Positions 20,996-33,839 of a stretch of 64,000 nucleotides of DNA are shown here, piece after piece. Made by a program: the position numbers and the translations under genes. This stretch comes from Platerodrilus igneus. Its lineage: Eukaryota; Arthropoda; Insecta; Coleoptera; Lycidae. Position 1 is the first letter of the stretch, and the number at the start of each line of letters is the position of its first letter. The stretch spans positions 372,001 through 436,000 of the forward strand of contig JARFIW010000453.1 of assembly GCA_036346225.1 (NCBI GenBank). The letters are read 5' to 3'. The notes under the pieces were generated by a model that had not been told where the DNA came from, did not search any database, and saw only the letters and a program-made list of their open reading frames with translations.

Positions 20996-22493
20996 CTAAA
21001 AAAAAATTTGAATTTATTGAATTTGTCTTTAACAACATAAGAGAAAATCATTTAAACTATTACAATTACAGCTTGTTTACAGTTTGTTTACATATGAGTA
21101 CAGTGGACTGTAGTCAGGGGCGGACCAAGGTAAAATGCGCTCTGATGCATAAATTAAAATTGCGGTAATGAGTTAAATCAATATAAGACAAAAATATGGC
21201 AATTAGTTGCACATAATAGAAAATGTATCATTTATTTATCATAATGTATGTATAAATAACGTGCAATTTATATAAAAATGCATGTTGAACTAGACTCAGG
21301 GGTATGGACTTTCAATTACGGGTTTTTTTCGTGGGTTACTTAAAAACAAAATGAAAAATTACTGGATTCAAATTACGTGGTTTTATTCTCCACAATAATA
21401 AAGAAAAATGAATATCCTAGTTAACGTTTATATTCACTACTAAAAACAAAAACCTAACAGGGTACAAAACAACCTTACTGCATCCCTCCTATTCTAGCTA
21501 AAATATTCTTAATTATTCAGGCTCAAAGAACTACCGGACATAGATAGAATAAATTTAAGTATTGATATTAATGCTAGCAACCACTTATCCTAAATTATGC
21601 TAATATTAGTAACTCGAATTTTCCGCGCCGATGCTATTTCACTTTCACACGTCTTTGAAGTTTATCAATATAAGTCTTTCCCCAAGTTCCGCGGTCTGAT
21701 AACGTCGGCGAAGTAAAATATAACACCAAACGTAGATAAAATAATGTTAGATAGGGGCTTCTTCCTGTACGAGGTTTCTCGTATTCAAGCGAATCATCAT
21801 CCTACAAGGCAAACAACTACCTTTTCACAAAACACGTGATGGTTGAAAGCAGTGCGAGATAATATTTGTAACCAGATCATCACTATCTACAAACCGCGAA
21901 TTCCAATATTTCTTCATAACAAAAAGTTGGAGCATGCTTAATACTGTAAATTAATACGATACCTACAGATTTTACTCTGTTCTGAATCCAAACTTAGCAC
22001 TTTGTCACTTTTTCAGTTATGCTGTAAACTTTTATTTATAAAGCATCACTTTTACAACGGAACCACATCAAATTTTCAACGCGAATATAAACATAAAATA
22101 ATCACCTAAAAACCACGTTTTTTAGTGAATATCTTGCCTGACATCTCACTCAGCCGACCGTTCATGCACGTATCTGCCCGTAACCCTCGTTCGCACTCCA
22201 GGATGCGCTAAACACGCGTAACTAACTTAAATATAACTTACTTACTAGAACACAACATTGTTTTTGATGCAAGGAAAGAATTTTAAGAAGAGGAAAGATT
22301 ATAATTTAACAAAATAATTATGTATACCGGGCGTGCCTAGTACAATGTCAAAAATTGCAAAATAATTAACAAACACGGGTCACGTTCACGTTACTTTAGA
22401 TAGAAACCAAATAGGAAAAGAAAAATTAATTTCAAACGGGCAACATCAATATAGATGTGCCTTGAATATTATGATTTTACGAAAAGTAGTCAA
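20996..22493. other. Intron 1 of gene B, left part
   Basis: AT-rich sequence. 'caggggcggacc' at 21115 looks like a DNA-transposon end but I found no partner. 22325-22490 matches the repeat at 3090-3245. No other feature seen. Confidence 0.45.
22325..22490 (+). repeat. Old repeat shared with 3090-3245
   Basis: See 3090-3245. The likeness stops at the left end of the piggyBac relic, so the transposon inserted into or beside this repeat. Confidence 0.45.
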
Positions 22494-24308
22494 CCCATGA
22501 AAGCCCAAATTAATTTTTTTTCTTTCAGTTTGAATTTTCGAACTTTTTACAATAAAATTGATCTATGTAAACCAAGAAGACAGTTTTTTTGAAAACGTTT
22601 ATTACATAAATGCCAAAACCATTCGTTACACTTATGCAACGCTGGGCTTTTGCACTACCTATTTGTTACAAATCATGACAAAATAAAAGAGTATTTAAAA
22701 AATTATACAAAACTAAAAATGAACCTTATCTACAATGAAAACCCATATTGCAAGTTAAACAAAGCCCCACATCACATTTCTTACACATTGTTCTTGCACT
22801 TGTAGCACATACCTCTATTGCACGGCACCCTCTTTTTTATCTGGTACGCTAATAAGCAGATGATCTGTTTTATCGTATCGAAGTTGGTCACTTATTCTGT
22901 TGCTTTGGAAACTGCATAGTGAAGCTGGTGGTCTACCGGCACCCTTTGAATCAGCTCCGTATTTGACAAGATAATTCTCGTCGGAATTGCAACTGAGTCA
23001 TTGATCTTTCAGATTTTTTAAAATAACCCAAGCATTTTCAATGGAAGCATCTATTAACCAGGTAAACAGAGGCCACCACCACTTCTTTGAACGTATGCCA
23101 ATTCTTTATCGTTCAATATTTTCGTCCATCAAGTCCGCGGCTCACATTGATGCATTGTATTTACCTACTAGATTGGGTCTGGAAACATTCAGAATTTTTT
23201 TTTCTTTTGGGAATACCTTTTAACCTGAGACGTTGGTCCTGTCCCACAACAAGTGGAAGCAACTGTAACAATATTATTGTCCACCCATCTGACAAATACT
23301 ATTCCAGTTTCTCGATCAATTAAGGAATGATATTTCCCTCGTACAGGTTTTCTTTGAAAGCAGTTTTTGCTGGAAGTGGTATGCCTTTTGGCAGTCTATT
23401 ATCTCTAACTGTTCCAGTGCACAAATATCCACTTTCTCTCATATTCCTTAACAAAACTACACTTGTAAACAAATTACCTGAATAAATTCTATAAAATAAT
23501 CTTTTTTGTCTTCAAGCATTTCCTTCATCATCAGCTGTTCTAAAGCTGGTGCATACATTCTGAAATATGCCATTTCTCCAAGGATGTTTTATTTCTTCCT
23601 TTTTGAGTACAAGTTTTACTTGAAAATTCGATTGTTGGTTTTCCTTATTCTCTAGTGATCTACAAATCCTTGAATTATCTTTTAACTTTATTTCAGCGCC
23701 AGCGATCAGCTGCCGAGCAATAAGATGATTTAGATCTCCCTCTTCGTCGTCATCTCCAAATTCCTCATCCGTGAGTGTATTTGCTTCAGGAGGTTCGATG
23801 TAAATTGCCTCTACCTCTAAGTTATCACCATAAGCAATTTGAAGTGCTTTTTCTATGAAAAAAGACAAATGATTGTTTTTTTTACAAATCTCCATTTTAA
23901 AATAAGTCAGTAATTAAAAGACCTAGCGTTGCATATATGTAACACACAAGTTTTAAAGTGTATATGTTGAAAAACTGCATTACTATTTTACTAATTAAAT
24001 CTGATAAGTCATAAGCACATGCATTGTTAAATGTATTTCAGTGATAAAACAAATAGGAAGTTCATTATATAAGCTAATTATACTTACACAAAATTTATGT
24101 CCATATCCTGGCAGCAGCTTTAGAATAATGCTTCACACACCAACATATCACAAGTATAACTGATATATTTTTATTCAAGATGTTGAAGATATGTCAGGCA
24201 ATGATACTGGTGGTACCACAAACCAAATAAAAAAAAAATTTAGCTGCAGCATCTTATTTTATTGACTACTAAATCTGTTACATATATGTCACTCTGGGCT
24301 TTCAAGGG
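22494..24308 (-). mobile_element. Dead piggyBac transposon with ends
   Basis: The right end, read inward, starts CCCTTGAAAGCCCAGAG next to a TTAA (24309-24312). The left end starts CCCATGAAAGCCCAAAT next to TCAA (22490-22493), a TTAA with one change. TTAA target duplication and CCC ends are the hallmark of piggyBac. The transposase inside is broken (see 22740-23895). It lies in intron 1 of gene B. Confidence 0.85.
22740..23895 (-). pseudogene. piggyBac transposase pseudogene
   Basis: Minus-strand pieces in family order: an acidic N-terminus with 'IYIEPPEANTLTDEEFGDD' (23895-23512), then 'YSGNLFTSVVLL', 'GTVRDNRLPKGIP' (about 23480-23340), 'VRWVDNN' (about 23290), a 'KKWWWPLFTWLIDASIENAW' stretch (about 23100-23040), and the cysteine-rich C-terminus with 'ARTMCKKCDVGLCLTC' (about 22800-22745). 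Most of the catalytic core that holds the first aspartates is missing between the first two pieces, and frameshifts and stops are many. Not functional. Confidence 0.82.
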
Positions 24309-24312
24309 TTAA

Positions 24313-25139
24313 TTAAGCATTACTTTTTAACTTTTTTTAGTTCTATAAAAAGAATTCAGGCAAAAAACTTACCCACAAAACCATAGTTATATTTTCCGTA
24401 CATCATAGTTAAACGTAATTCAGCTGAATAATTTATCTCAAAACCACAAAAAGGAAAACAGTTTTCAATATTACCTGCTACGAATCTGCACAAAGATGCA
24501 AGCATTGGTAAATACCGTAGTTAGTATTTGTAAACAGATTAATTACAATAGTATATTTTTAGGACTAGGTCATGTTACTTTAAGAAAACTTTTAGAATAA
24601 TTAGCGGTGCAATTGTCAATATTCATGGTTCAGATAATAATTACCCCACAATAATTACCTCTAACAGAAAGTAACCCAAGACATAATAACTGTAATATTA
24701 TTACAAAGTTGTTTAATTACTTACATACCTCAAATATTATTTTTCCAGGATCCGAAAAACTGGTCGTCTGTCTACACCTATTATTTCTCACTGCTAATAA
24801 AGAAAAGATGATACACACTGCCAATGTCCTGGTAAGTATGCACTGAAGGTTTTGGAGGTTCACAATCACTATCACTTTTAAGTCCTGGAGGGATGCGCGG
24901 TTTCACTGTATTTTAGTTTCTTAGTTTAATTGTTGATTTAATTTAATTAGGGTTTCTGATTTAGTTAATAACTCGATTTTTAAAGTTTTGATTTATATCC
25001 GATATTCCGCACGTTTAGGTAAGACAGTGTGGGATTTGTCGTGCATATTTAAACATCTGGACATTTATTTTTGGTTTTTGTTTTTGATTTTCTTAATTTT
25101 TTTTAAGATGTATCATTCTTATATACCATGTCAAGTCAA
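24313..25139. other. Intron 1 stretch, no feature seen
   Basis: AT-rich, no coding motif or repeat recognised. Confidence 0.5.
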
Positions 25140-26230
25140 ACTACCTCCCTAATTTTTAAACTTCCCCAACCCTCTCCTTCGATTAACGCGCGGTTATCGC
25201 CATCCAATCACTCAACCCTTCCTGCGAATTTCTTAAGAGCTGCCTAGAACCTTTTCTGGTTAGCCACTTTTCCGACTTCTTCTAGGCTCTTTGGCCTTGC
25301 TAGTCCTTCATCAGCTAGTTTTCTATCTGCTAACTCTCGGTTTGTCATCTCGAGTGGACAGTCAAATAGCACGTACTTGGCGCTTTCTGCGCTCTCATCA
25401 CATTTGCAGCAGTCGCTCTTGGTTAAGCTGAATTTTGCAGTTAGGCTTTCAGAGCGCCGTGCCCTGCTATTACTTGCATCATTTTATGATCGAGCTTCAC
25501 TTCCACTTTATCTCTGGCTTTTATGCTCGGCGTAGTGTGTCAACCTGTGCGTGGCAGCGTTTTTCCAGCATTTTCCACTGTCGGAGTGACCTTTCTCGCA
25601 ACTTTTACTTAATTAGAGACCTTGGTACCGATGAATACGATGTAAGAAACTCTTTTGTTGCTGCCTTTTTGTCCGACTCATCTGCTCTGTCGTTTTCTCG
25701 ATTGCCGACATGCGACCTAACCCAATAAAACTTCAAATCGCGAAACCATAGTGCCGTGTGTGCAATCCTGCAGACGCCCCTTCAAGATCTGTCCAGGCAT
25801 TCATGTTTGCCAGAGCAGTCGGGATCGATTTGCTATCGTTGATGATAGAGTATCCACCTGTACCCGAGTGGTTGATCACATACTCTATAGCTTGTCTTAT
25901 AGCTACCATCTAGCACTGAAAATTTGTGTTTCAATTTGCAAGTTTAGTTGGGAATAGAAACACTTTCCTCCCCTCCTTATATACAACGAGCGCCGCTCCT
26001 GCGTGCCCATCGTCTATTTGCGAGCCATCTGTATAGATCCTGATCCCCGTCGCGTATTCATCACCTTGCAAACTCAATCCCCTTGACATCAGTAGAATGC
26101 CCTAGCTCAGAAATGACAATCTTTCTTTCAGCCTCCCTACTGACAAGACCAACACTTTCAACAACAGTTTGAAACCAATCTAGCCACACGCCTTTGGCGA
26201 TAATGCAACTTTCTAAAAGGATATTTATTT
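25140..26230 (-). mobile_element. LINE 3' fragment with RNase H domain
   Basis: Minus-strand remains of the same LINE family as 33840-37890. 'RIYTDGSQIDDGHAG' (about 26045-26000) is the first active-site segment of an RNase HI domain, followed by 'AIEYVINHSGTGGYSIINDSKS', the second and third segments, and 'WVRSHVGNREN' near 25690. The reverse transcriptase is absent, so this is a 5'-truncated copy, as LINE insertions often are. Stops and frameshifts occur throughout. Confidence 0.78.
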
Positions 26231-29200
26231 TTTCTTACAAAAGCCATGCAGAAGATGTTGTTTTATCCGTATTAACACTACTGACGTTTGAAGACTTCCG
26301 CACTAGCTCTGAACTCTATCTTCAGCGATTTCGAGAGACCATCAGGGGGGTCGTTAAATAAATACGGATGGATAAAGCGCCACTGTACTTAGATAGTGTG
26401 TAAAAGCAAGAAATATTGCTAAGAAAAATACAGAAACCTCAACGAATATATTCTGTTATAAGAATACAAGATTTTGTATTTTTAGATGGTGCTACGTTTA
26501 TTCTGAAATAAAATATAATACATAAAATAATATTCGAGACAGCAATTTGCGCCTCGAAATAAAATCAATAAATCAGACAGGTTTTGTACATCTTTGATTT
26601 CTTTCTTTTGTGTAATCGTGCATGGATACTCTACTTATTAAATTTATACACTTCTGGTTTATATTTAATTCATTGAATCCAGTGATAGGTATGGACAAAA
26701 TAAATACTGTTGTTTAAGTGCTTCTTTAAGTGTAATTAACCTTTTCTAAATTTATTAAAAAATCAAAGCTGTTAAGTATCAACACAAACTAAAAAATATT
26801 TCTGATTTATTCTGACAGATAATTATTATAAGTTTTCTGAATGTTCAATTAAATTTATATACCTATTTCGTTAATCTTTGTCAATTTAAATAAAAAACCT
26901 CTAAAGCGAATAGGCACTATAAATATCATTAACATAATTATGAGCTTTTTTGGTCATTTTTTCAGTACTGACTAAATGACTCACATGTACACAAAATTAG
27001 TTTTGTAATAATATCTTTTAAATTAGCAAACTTCATCTTTGTAAAAAAGTTGTCCTGTATAATCAAGTATATGACTATATTATTCATAATGTAAATTCAT
27101 AAAGATTTTATTAGATAAACAATTTTATAAAGCATAATTTTAACCGAAAGCCACATTTGAAAATTTAAGTTCATAATTAATTAATATCACAAAGATGTTA
27201 GTTTCCATGAGTTGAAACTACCAAGGTTACGGTTTAAACATGACGTGATCGTCGAACAAGTGACTGTCTCAAAAAAGGATATCACTTACCGACCTTCAAT
27301 TCAGGGCATGGCCGCTTACAGACCAGTCAACAAACAAGCTCGACCCACATGTGGACTTCCAACATTGAACAAACACATGAAAAAGCAATTGACTACATTG
27401 TTATAACAGCGCCTCGTAAACTAGAACGATATTATAAGTTTCCAATGCGTAATCGTTTTATACGCAATTAAATTAACTTCTTCCTACAACCATTAATCAG
27501 CTCTACATTGTTGCTTCCGAATTAAAACAAAATTTCCATGTTGAAACATGAGGAACGTATATATTTCTTATACGCAGTAAAAATTTAACAATGTCACGCG
27601 ACCATTACAGCTTCATTTCTTAAGTGTTGTTTTATTTTTCTGGTTCATTAGTTCTTTTGTGTTGCGCACGATGAGTTTCTAAGCATTCAAATCGATGGAT
27701 TGTTCGAAACTGAATTGCGACTCGCAAGTCAGCCTTGGATATGAATTTACCCATATTGACGTTAGAATGATCAAATGCCGACTGATTCGACTTGTGAAAA
27801 TTCTGGACAGCTTGTTCGAGTTTTAGCATGGCTTTACAATACAAACTGGACATTTATAACTATGCGCTTTGTTTACTATATAATTAGAATAAAGAAGGAC
27901 AATAATTGGGGTGTTTCGTAATTATGGTACCTTGTTTTAATTTTATATTAATTGTAGAAGTACGATTTATATTAAATTATAAAAGTAAATTTAAAATTTT
28001 TATAACACAACACATAATTTTTATGCGTTATTTTAGAAGAGGAAATACAAACTGTTACAAGTTTGCTGTTTGGTTTGTTATTGATTTTGTGTCATTTCTC
28101 TTGTTCTTTGCCAGTTCATTCTTATATTCTTATCATTATTAGCTCGTATTATGTAAAATTTTGTTGTTGTTAGCATGTTGGCTCTTAAGCACACTCCAAG
28201 CTTCTTTGAGCAGTCTTAAGCCTGGATAAAGGTGAATGGGGCTACGATAAACATTGGTATGTAATAAAACATTTAAATATGATTATCTCAGAAACGGCTT
28301 CTCAAAGCAACATCTATAAGATATACCTCTTTTGGAGAAAAATTGTCAGGAATAAGAATTTTGAACCATAAATTTGATATACAGAGGCACAAAAATGTTA
28401 TGAGACTTTAAATGCAGGCGAAGGTACATCAAAACTATTATCAAATCTGAATTTCTCATATTAAGGTCCCTTAAATACTACATTTTATGCAAATTCTGCT
28501 GTTATTTAGATACCTATTTAAAAAGTAGTCTAAAAAATAATAAATACTTTTGAACTAAAGTAAATCGAGCTAGATCTTCATATTTTAGTCTCAGGAATTT
28601 GTGATAACATTTTATGCAGACCTTTATATACTATTACTTACGTAATTGCGCAAAGCAAGTTGATAGACACTAAGATATTAGTTAATAAAATGAAACCTTA
28701 ACTTCGACTTTTATGCAACACCAAAGAGATCATTTCAAATCGAGTTAATAATTGAAAGATGAAAAATATAAGGTTTCAGACAGGATTCAAACCTGTATCT
28801 TCAACTTTCACGGCTGATGCATTTTCCAATTACGCCACTGGTGATGACAATTGAAAAATTTTACTAATATAAATCCTGTATGAAACCATGCATCAACTTA
28901 ACTTTTAATTACATATGACGTTTTTGTCTATCACATCTAACAGTGTCTCAAGTTTTTGACCAATGTCGGGTATAAAAAGGAAACGACGCTAAAAAGCCAT
29001 AGTTGAGAATTATTTTGAGTCTCGTGCTTTTTTTGTTTATTGAGATTACTGATAGTGGTTGGTTTGTTTACAGATTTCGTTCAAGACTCAGAACAGGTAG
29101 CTCTATCATATCTATATCGCTGATGGCAGAGCTTGAGAAAGAAAATAGAAGAAGAACTGACTAATGACAAAAACATGCATATATTCATAGCAAATTTAAA

Positions 29201-30564
29201 AAATATAGAGTAACAACAACAAAAATAGTCAAAGTAAGAAAAACACATCATAAAGAAGTGATAAAGCAAATACATTGTATTGCAAACAGTAAATTGTGAC
29301 ACATTGCGTTACGCTAGCTATACAATAGATGGGGGAAGGCAAATTTAGTGAATTTGAATGGACAAATTAATCTGACGCACCCTGCATATTCTAGTGTTAA
29401 TTAAACATGGCATTTCGATAAACTTTTAGTTTTGTTAAAATACTAAACTTAAACACTACAACCTCGTTTTATTTCTGTTTCATACATATATGAAGGCAGC
29501 TTAGGTACATAAATTATTTCAAAACTGCTAGAGATAAGTATAATAGTTAATGTTATAAAAATACATGTGTAATTAGAATATGAAGTAAGTCAAGACAAAT
29601 ATTCATAAGCGTATTTGAATAAAGTAGGAGTTATTTAAAAATACATACCTTAGTAGTATAATTCACCAATATCAAAATGTAGATAACTAATTATATCATT
29701 CAATACAAAACATAAATGTTTTAAATGTATTTATTCAAACTTCTAGAATAATAAAATAGCCGCAGGCACGTGAATTTTGCATCATGGTACCAAAGAGTCA
29801 ATGCTTGGTTTATGTAATAGGAACGTTATACAATGATATAACATCACTGAACATAAAGAATATAGAAAGAAGGACGAGCACTTGATAGTGCACGAAAAAC
29901 TATAAAATAAGCTATTCATGAGTCCATACACATGAATACATGTGCATGTAAACATTGAAATAGTAGTCGAATATACCCCGTGTTTATTAAATAACAAATG
30001 GAAGTTAACATTGTGAGATCTGCGGATTTTGGATAGAAGCACAACATTAACAGATAGGGACGATTTGGTTGCAAGCAACAAAATTGAATATAAGTACCAG
30101 ATGGCAAATTAATTTACTTTTGGCAAATTAGAATTCTTTATACAGCTGAAGGCGTAAATTTTTATTTATAGCTCGTTAGAAATTGTTGTGTTTTGTGGCG
30201 TTTCTGCATGGCGTTTGGTTTCATAAAATATTGATGAACTTATACAACGTCCACTTTTAGTAAAAATATAGTGTTGGATTATTAGATATATAAAATCTGG
30301 GCATTTCATGTTTTAATTGAAACTTGGAGAGGTGTTGTAAATTACTATAAATGAATCATTACAGTTATGTCTAGTTGAATATGAACTGATTATGAAATTT
30401 TACAATCCTGTAGGTGTATTTAGTTATAGGAATATTGTTATGTTGCTGACGTTTACATTGATGTAACTAGCTTTACAATTTTGTACGTATAATTTTTCAC
30501 AGGAATAATGCAATGATGTTATATTAAAATACATTTAGGTGTAATAGTAATTTGGAATTTAATG
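26231..30564. other. Long AT-rich stretch, intron 1
   Basis: No gene recognised, except a tRNA-like relic at 28770-28855. Open frames at 27212-27406 (+) and 27632-27853 (-) are about 65-73 codons, show varied composition and no transposon motif, and could be exons, but I recognise neither. Others here are low-complexity. Confidence 0.4.
28770..28855 (-). mobile_element. tRNA-like relic, probably old SINE head
   Basis: On the minus strand 'agtggcgtaattgg' fits an A box and 'caggtttgaatcctg' fits a B box about 45 bases later. The ends do not pair into an acceptor stem, so a working tRNA gene is unlikely. Different from the SINE at 16127. Confidence 0.5.
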
Positions 30565-30608
30565 TACGAAGGCGTAGAAGGGCCACAAAAAAGTCGCTCT
30601 ACTTATTT

Positions 30609-30855
30609 TAGTTAAATTTCGACGTCGATGTCGAAATTTATTAAATTTCGACTTCTATCTCGAAATTTAACTAAATTTCGACTTCGATCTCGAAATTTAG
30701 TTAAATTTCGACTTCTATGTCGAAATTTAGTTAAATTTCGACTTCGATCTCGAAATTTAGTTAAATTTCGACTTCGATCTCGAAATTTAGTTAAATTTCG
30801 ACTTCGATCTCGAAATTTATTAAATTTCGACTTCGATCTCAAAATTTAGTTAAAT
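30609..30855. repeat. Palindromic minisatellite, left arm
   Basis: About eight copies of a roughly 30-bp unit 'ttaaatttcgacttcgat' plus 'ctcgaaattta'. Each unit is itself nearly an inverted repeat (AAATTTCGA...TCGAAATTT). Mirrored at 32850-33098. Confidence 0.92.
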
Positions 30856-32849
30856 TTTGGAGTAATTTTCTTCAACAGTCTTAGATAATAATATTATAAA
30901 TCGATATTGTACCCCAATACAGGGCCGACACCATATTGACTTCGCTCGATTATTTTCTATTGGGTTATTTACTTAACCAATAAATTTTTAACGAGTTAAT
31001 AGAACACAATGCAAGAAGTACGACGTATGCCTGTAGAAGTTATTGATGAAGTTCAAAAAGAGTTCATAGACCGCCTTGGTCATTGTTAGGCCGTCAACGG
31101 GTTCCAATTCAAACATTTTCTGTAATTATTTGATATTTGTTTTCAATTTTTAGTAGATGTTTGTGTATAGTATAAATTCTATTTTCTGGAAATTTTCCTT
31201 ATGTATCCCATATTCATATTTACTTCAATGTAAGTAGAAAAAAATAGTCTTCTCAAATCCATAATAAAAATGGTGGTTGCTCTTTAAGAAAAATATAGAT
31301 GACGTCATAACTCTCTCAAATATGACCGAAACAATGAAATTACATCAATAAATGACAATCTCTATAAATTGTTTGACATATTTTTGTAATTTTTTAATAA
31401 TTTTTACGGTTCCGTACGTTATAAGATATAACGGAACCTTTATAAGTTCACTCACGGATCCGTCCGTTCGTCTGTCACAGAGGTTTTTCTTGAAAAATAT
31501 GTTACGTAGGAATTTGAAGTTTGGCACAGTGCTAGATTTCTATGGCGCGCACATATATCGACAGTCAGAAAATAGTAAAAAATATTTTTAGATTAAAATG
31601 ACGGGGGTCAATTCGTTCAAAAGAAAAAAAATTTTAATAAATATATCGTATGAGGTATCATTTGAAAGAGGCTAATAAAACAAATTAAGCTGTTTTTATT
31701 TTTATGTATATTTAAATCTTATCCAAATTTGATTGTGATAACTGATAAATGAATATATTGTCCCACATTATACTGGTACATTATTAGTAAATACGTTATC
31801 CATTACTGTGTTTAAACATTTTTTCCCAGCAACTAATACACTGTCAAAAAAACCTGCAGTTTTCCGATAATCTATGACTCAATAGCTGCTATCACTATTA
31901 AAATAAAAATTTTAGCTTTGGAAATGTAGGAGAATAAGGGGGGGATGATAATTTTTGGCACATTTTGAGCTATATCATAAAGACTACTGGACCGAACATT
32001 ATAAAAAAAATATTTTTAGAAGCCTTTTAGAATCCTCTTTCAAATGATACCTCATACGATATATTTAGTAAAACTTTTTTTCTTTTGAACGAATTGACCC
32101 CCGTCATTTTAATCTAAGAATATTTTCTACTATTTTCTGACTGTCGATATATGTGCGCGCCATAAAGATCTAGCACTGTGCCAAACTTCAAATTCCTACG
32201 TAACATATTTTTCGAGAAAAACCTCTGTGACAGACGAACGGACGGATCCGTGAGTGACCTTATAAAGGTTCCGTTATATCTTATAACGTACGGAACCCTA
32301 AAAATTATTAAAAAATTACAAAAATATGTCAAACGATTTATAGAGATTTTCATTTATTGATGTTATTTCATTGTTTCGGTCATATTTGAGAGAGTTATAA
32401 CGTCATCTATATTTTTCTTAAAGAGCAACCACCATTTTTATTATGGATTTGAGAAGACTGTTTTTTTCTACTTACATTGTAGTAAATATGAATATGGGAT
32501 ACATAAGGAAAATTTCCAGAAAATAGAATTTATACTATACACAAACATCTACTAAAAATTGAAAACAAATATCAAATAATTACAGAAAATGTTTGAATTG
32601 GAACCCGTTGACGGCCTAACAATGACCAAGGCGGTCTATAAACTCTTATTGAACTTCATCAATAACTTCCACAGGCATACGTCGTACTTCTTGCATTGTG
32701 TTCTATTAACTCGTCAAAAATTTATTGGTTAAGTAAATAACCCAATAGAAAATAATCGAGCGAAGTCAATGTGGTGTCGGCCCTGTATTGGGGTACAATA
32801 TCCATTTATAATATTATTATCTAAGACTGTTGAAGGAAACTGCTCCAAA

Positions 32850-33098
32850 AATTAACTAAATTTCGACATCGAAGTCGAAATTTAACTAAATTTCGAGATC
32901 GAAGTCGAAATTTAACTAAATTTTGAGATCGAAGTCGATATTTAACTAAATTTCGAGATCGAAGTCGAAATTTAACTAAATTTCGACATCAAAGTCGAAA
33001 TTTAATAAATTTCGACATAGAAGTCGAAATTTAACTAAATTTCGAGATCGAAGTCGAAATTAATAAATTTCGACATCGAAGTCGAAATTTAACTAAAA
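32850..33098. repeat. Palindromic minisatellite, right arm
   Basis: Mirror copy of 30609-30855, also about eight units, with its own point changes (for example 'ttttgagatc' in one unit), so the two arrays have drifted separately or been only partly homogenised. Confidence 0.92.
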
Positions 33099-33145
33099 TA
33101 AGTAGAGCGATTTTTTTGTGGCCCTTCTACGCCTTCGTATTAATG

Positions 33146-33839
33146 CTTTATTTACTTAAGAATATAGGAAGCATTTTGTCAAAAAAACTCTATTTGATAT
33201 GTATTTAAAATTCTCAGGAACATTCGTTGTTAAAGGAATTATCACTAGACGAGTTGACGCGCAAAAATTTAATAGTGATAAAGACCTTAAATATACCCAA
33301 ATTTACATTCTATTTGATCAAATCTTTACAAGATAATATAATTATTTCCAATTGTATAAAGTCAAGGATCATTGCACAAATATAGTATTTTTTAATCCAA
33401 GAGTACATAATCCAACTGGTTTTCGAATATTGTTCATTCTTGGCTGTCCGTTAATACCAAGTAAATATGGTATTTTAATATTAAGTTTAAAATTAAAAAA
33501 ATTTTACCCATTGGGTACTCTATTCATACGTCAGCCGTTTGAAAGCTTTCACAACTTTCCCATGTTTGGGGTTCTTTTGATTAGACTTTAAGCAACTACA
33601 GCGCTATTTTTAAACTACTTTTTACCTTAAAAAATTTTTTTCTAGTTTTTTGATAAACACAACAATTTTTTGCCGTAGCGTAAGACTATTAATAAATTGA
33701 TCAAAAAATAATATCGTATCATTTTTTTGGACTACAATATCCCAATTTGCAACTACGTAAATTGACAATAAAACTTAAAAAATACTGAACTTAATCCAAT
33801 TGGACTAAAAAAAAGAGCTCTATCGTGTTCTGTTATTAC
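33146..33839. other. AT-rich stretch, no feature seen
   Basis: Between the foldback element and the LINE. A plus-strand frame at 33352-33591 has no recognisable domain. Confidence 0.5.

Larger units (their letters stand above)
30565..33139. mobile_element. Foldback-type transposon, 1.1-kb inverted arms
   Basis: 2575 bp bounded by TACGAAGGCGTAGAAGGGCC and its reverse complement, with TTAATG at 30559-30564 and 33140-33145 as a 6-bp target duplication. The arms (30565-31671 and 32034-33139) are over 95% alike by eye; the spacer of about 360 bp shows no gene. Each arm carries, from outside in: a palindromic 30-bp minisatellite, about 500 bp unique sequence, and a segment with 'acggttccgtacg', 'cggaacc' and 'cggatccgtccgttcgtctgtc', a motif set familiar from repeats of other insects. 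There is no transposase, so it is non-autonomous. The long arms with sub-repeats recall Foldback elements. It lies in intron 1 of gene B. Confidence 0.92.

Noticed and set aside
21115..21135. Transposon end 'caggggcggaccaagg'
   Set aside because: No inverted partner found within the window, so no element can be defined.
30609..33098. Open frames across the minisatellites and arms of the foldback element (for example 30612-30849, 31345-31527, 32178-32360)
   Set aside because: They are translations of simple repeats or occur identically on both arms in opposite directions; no domain.
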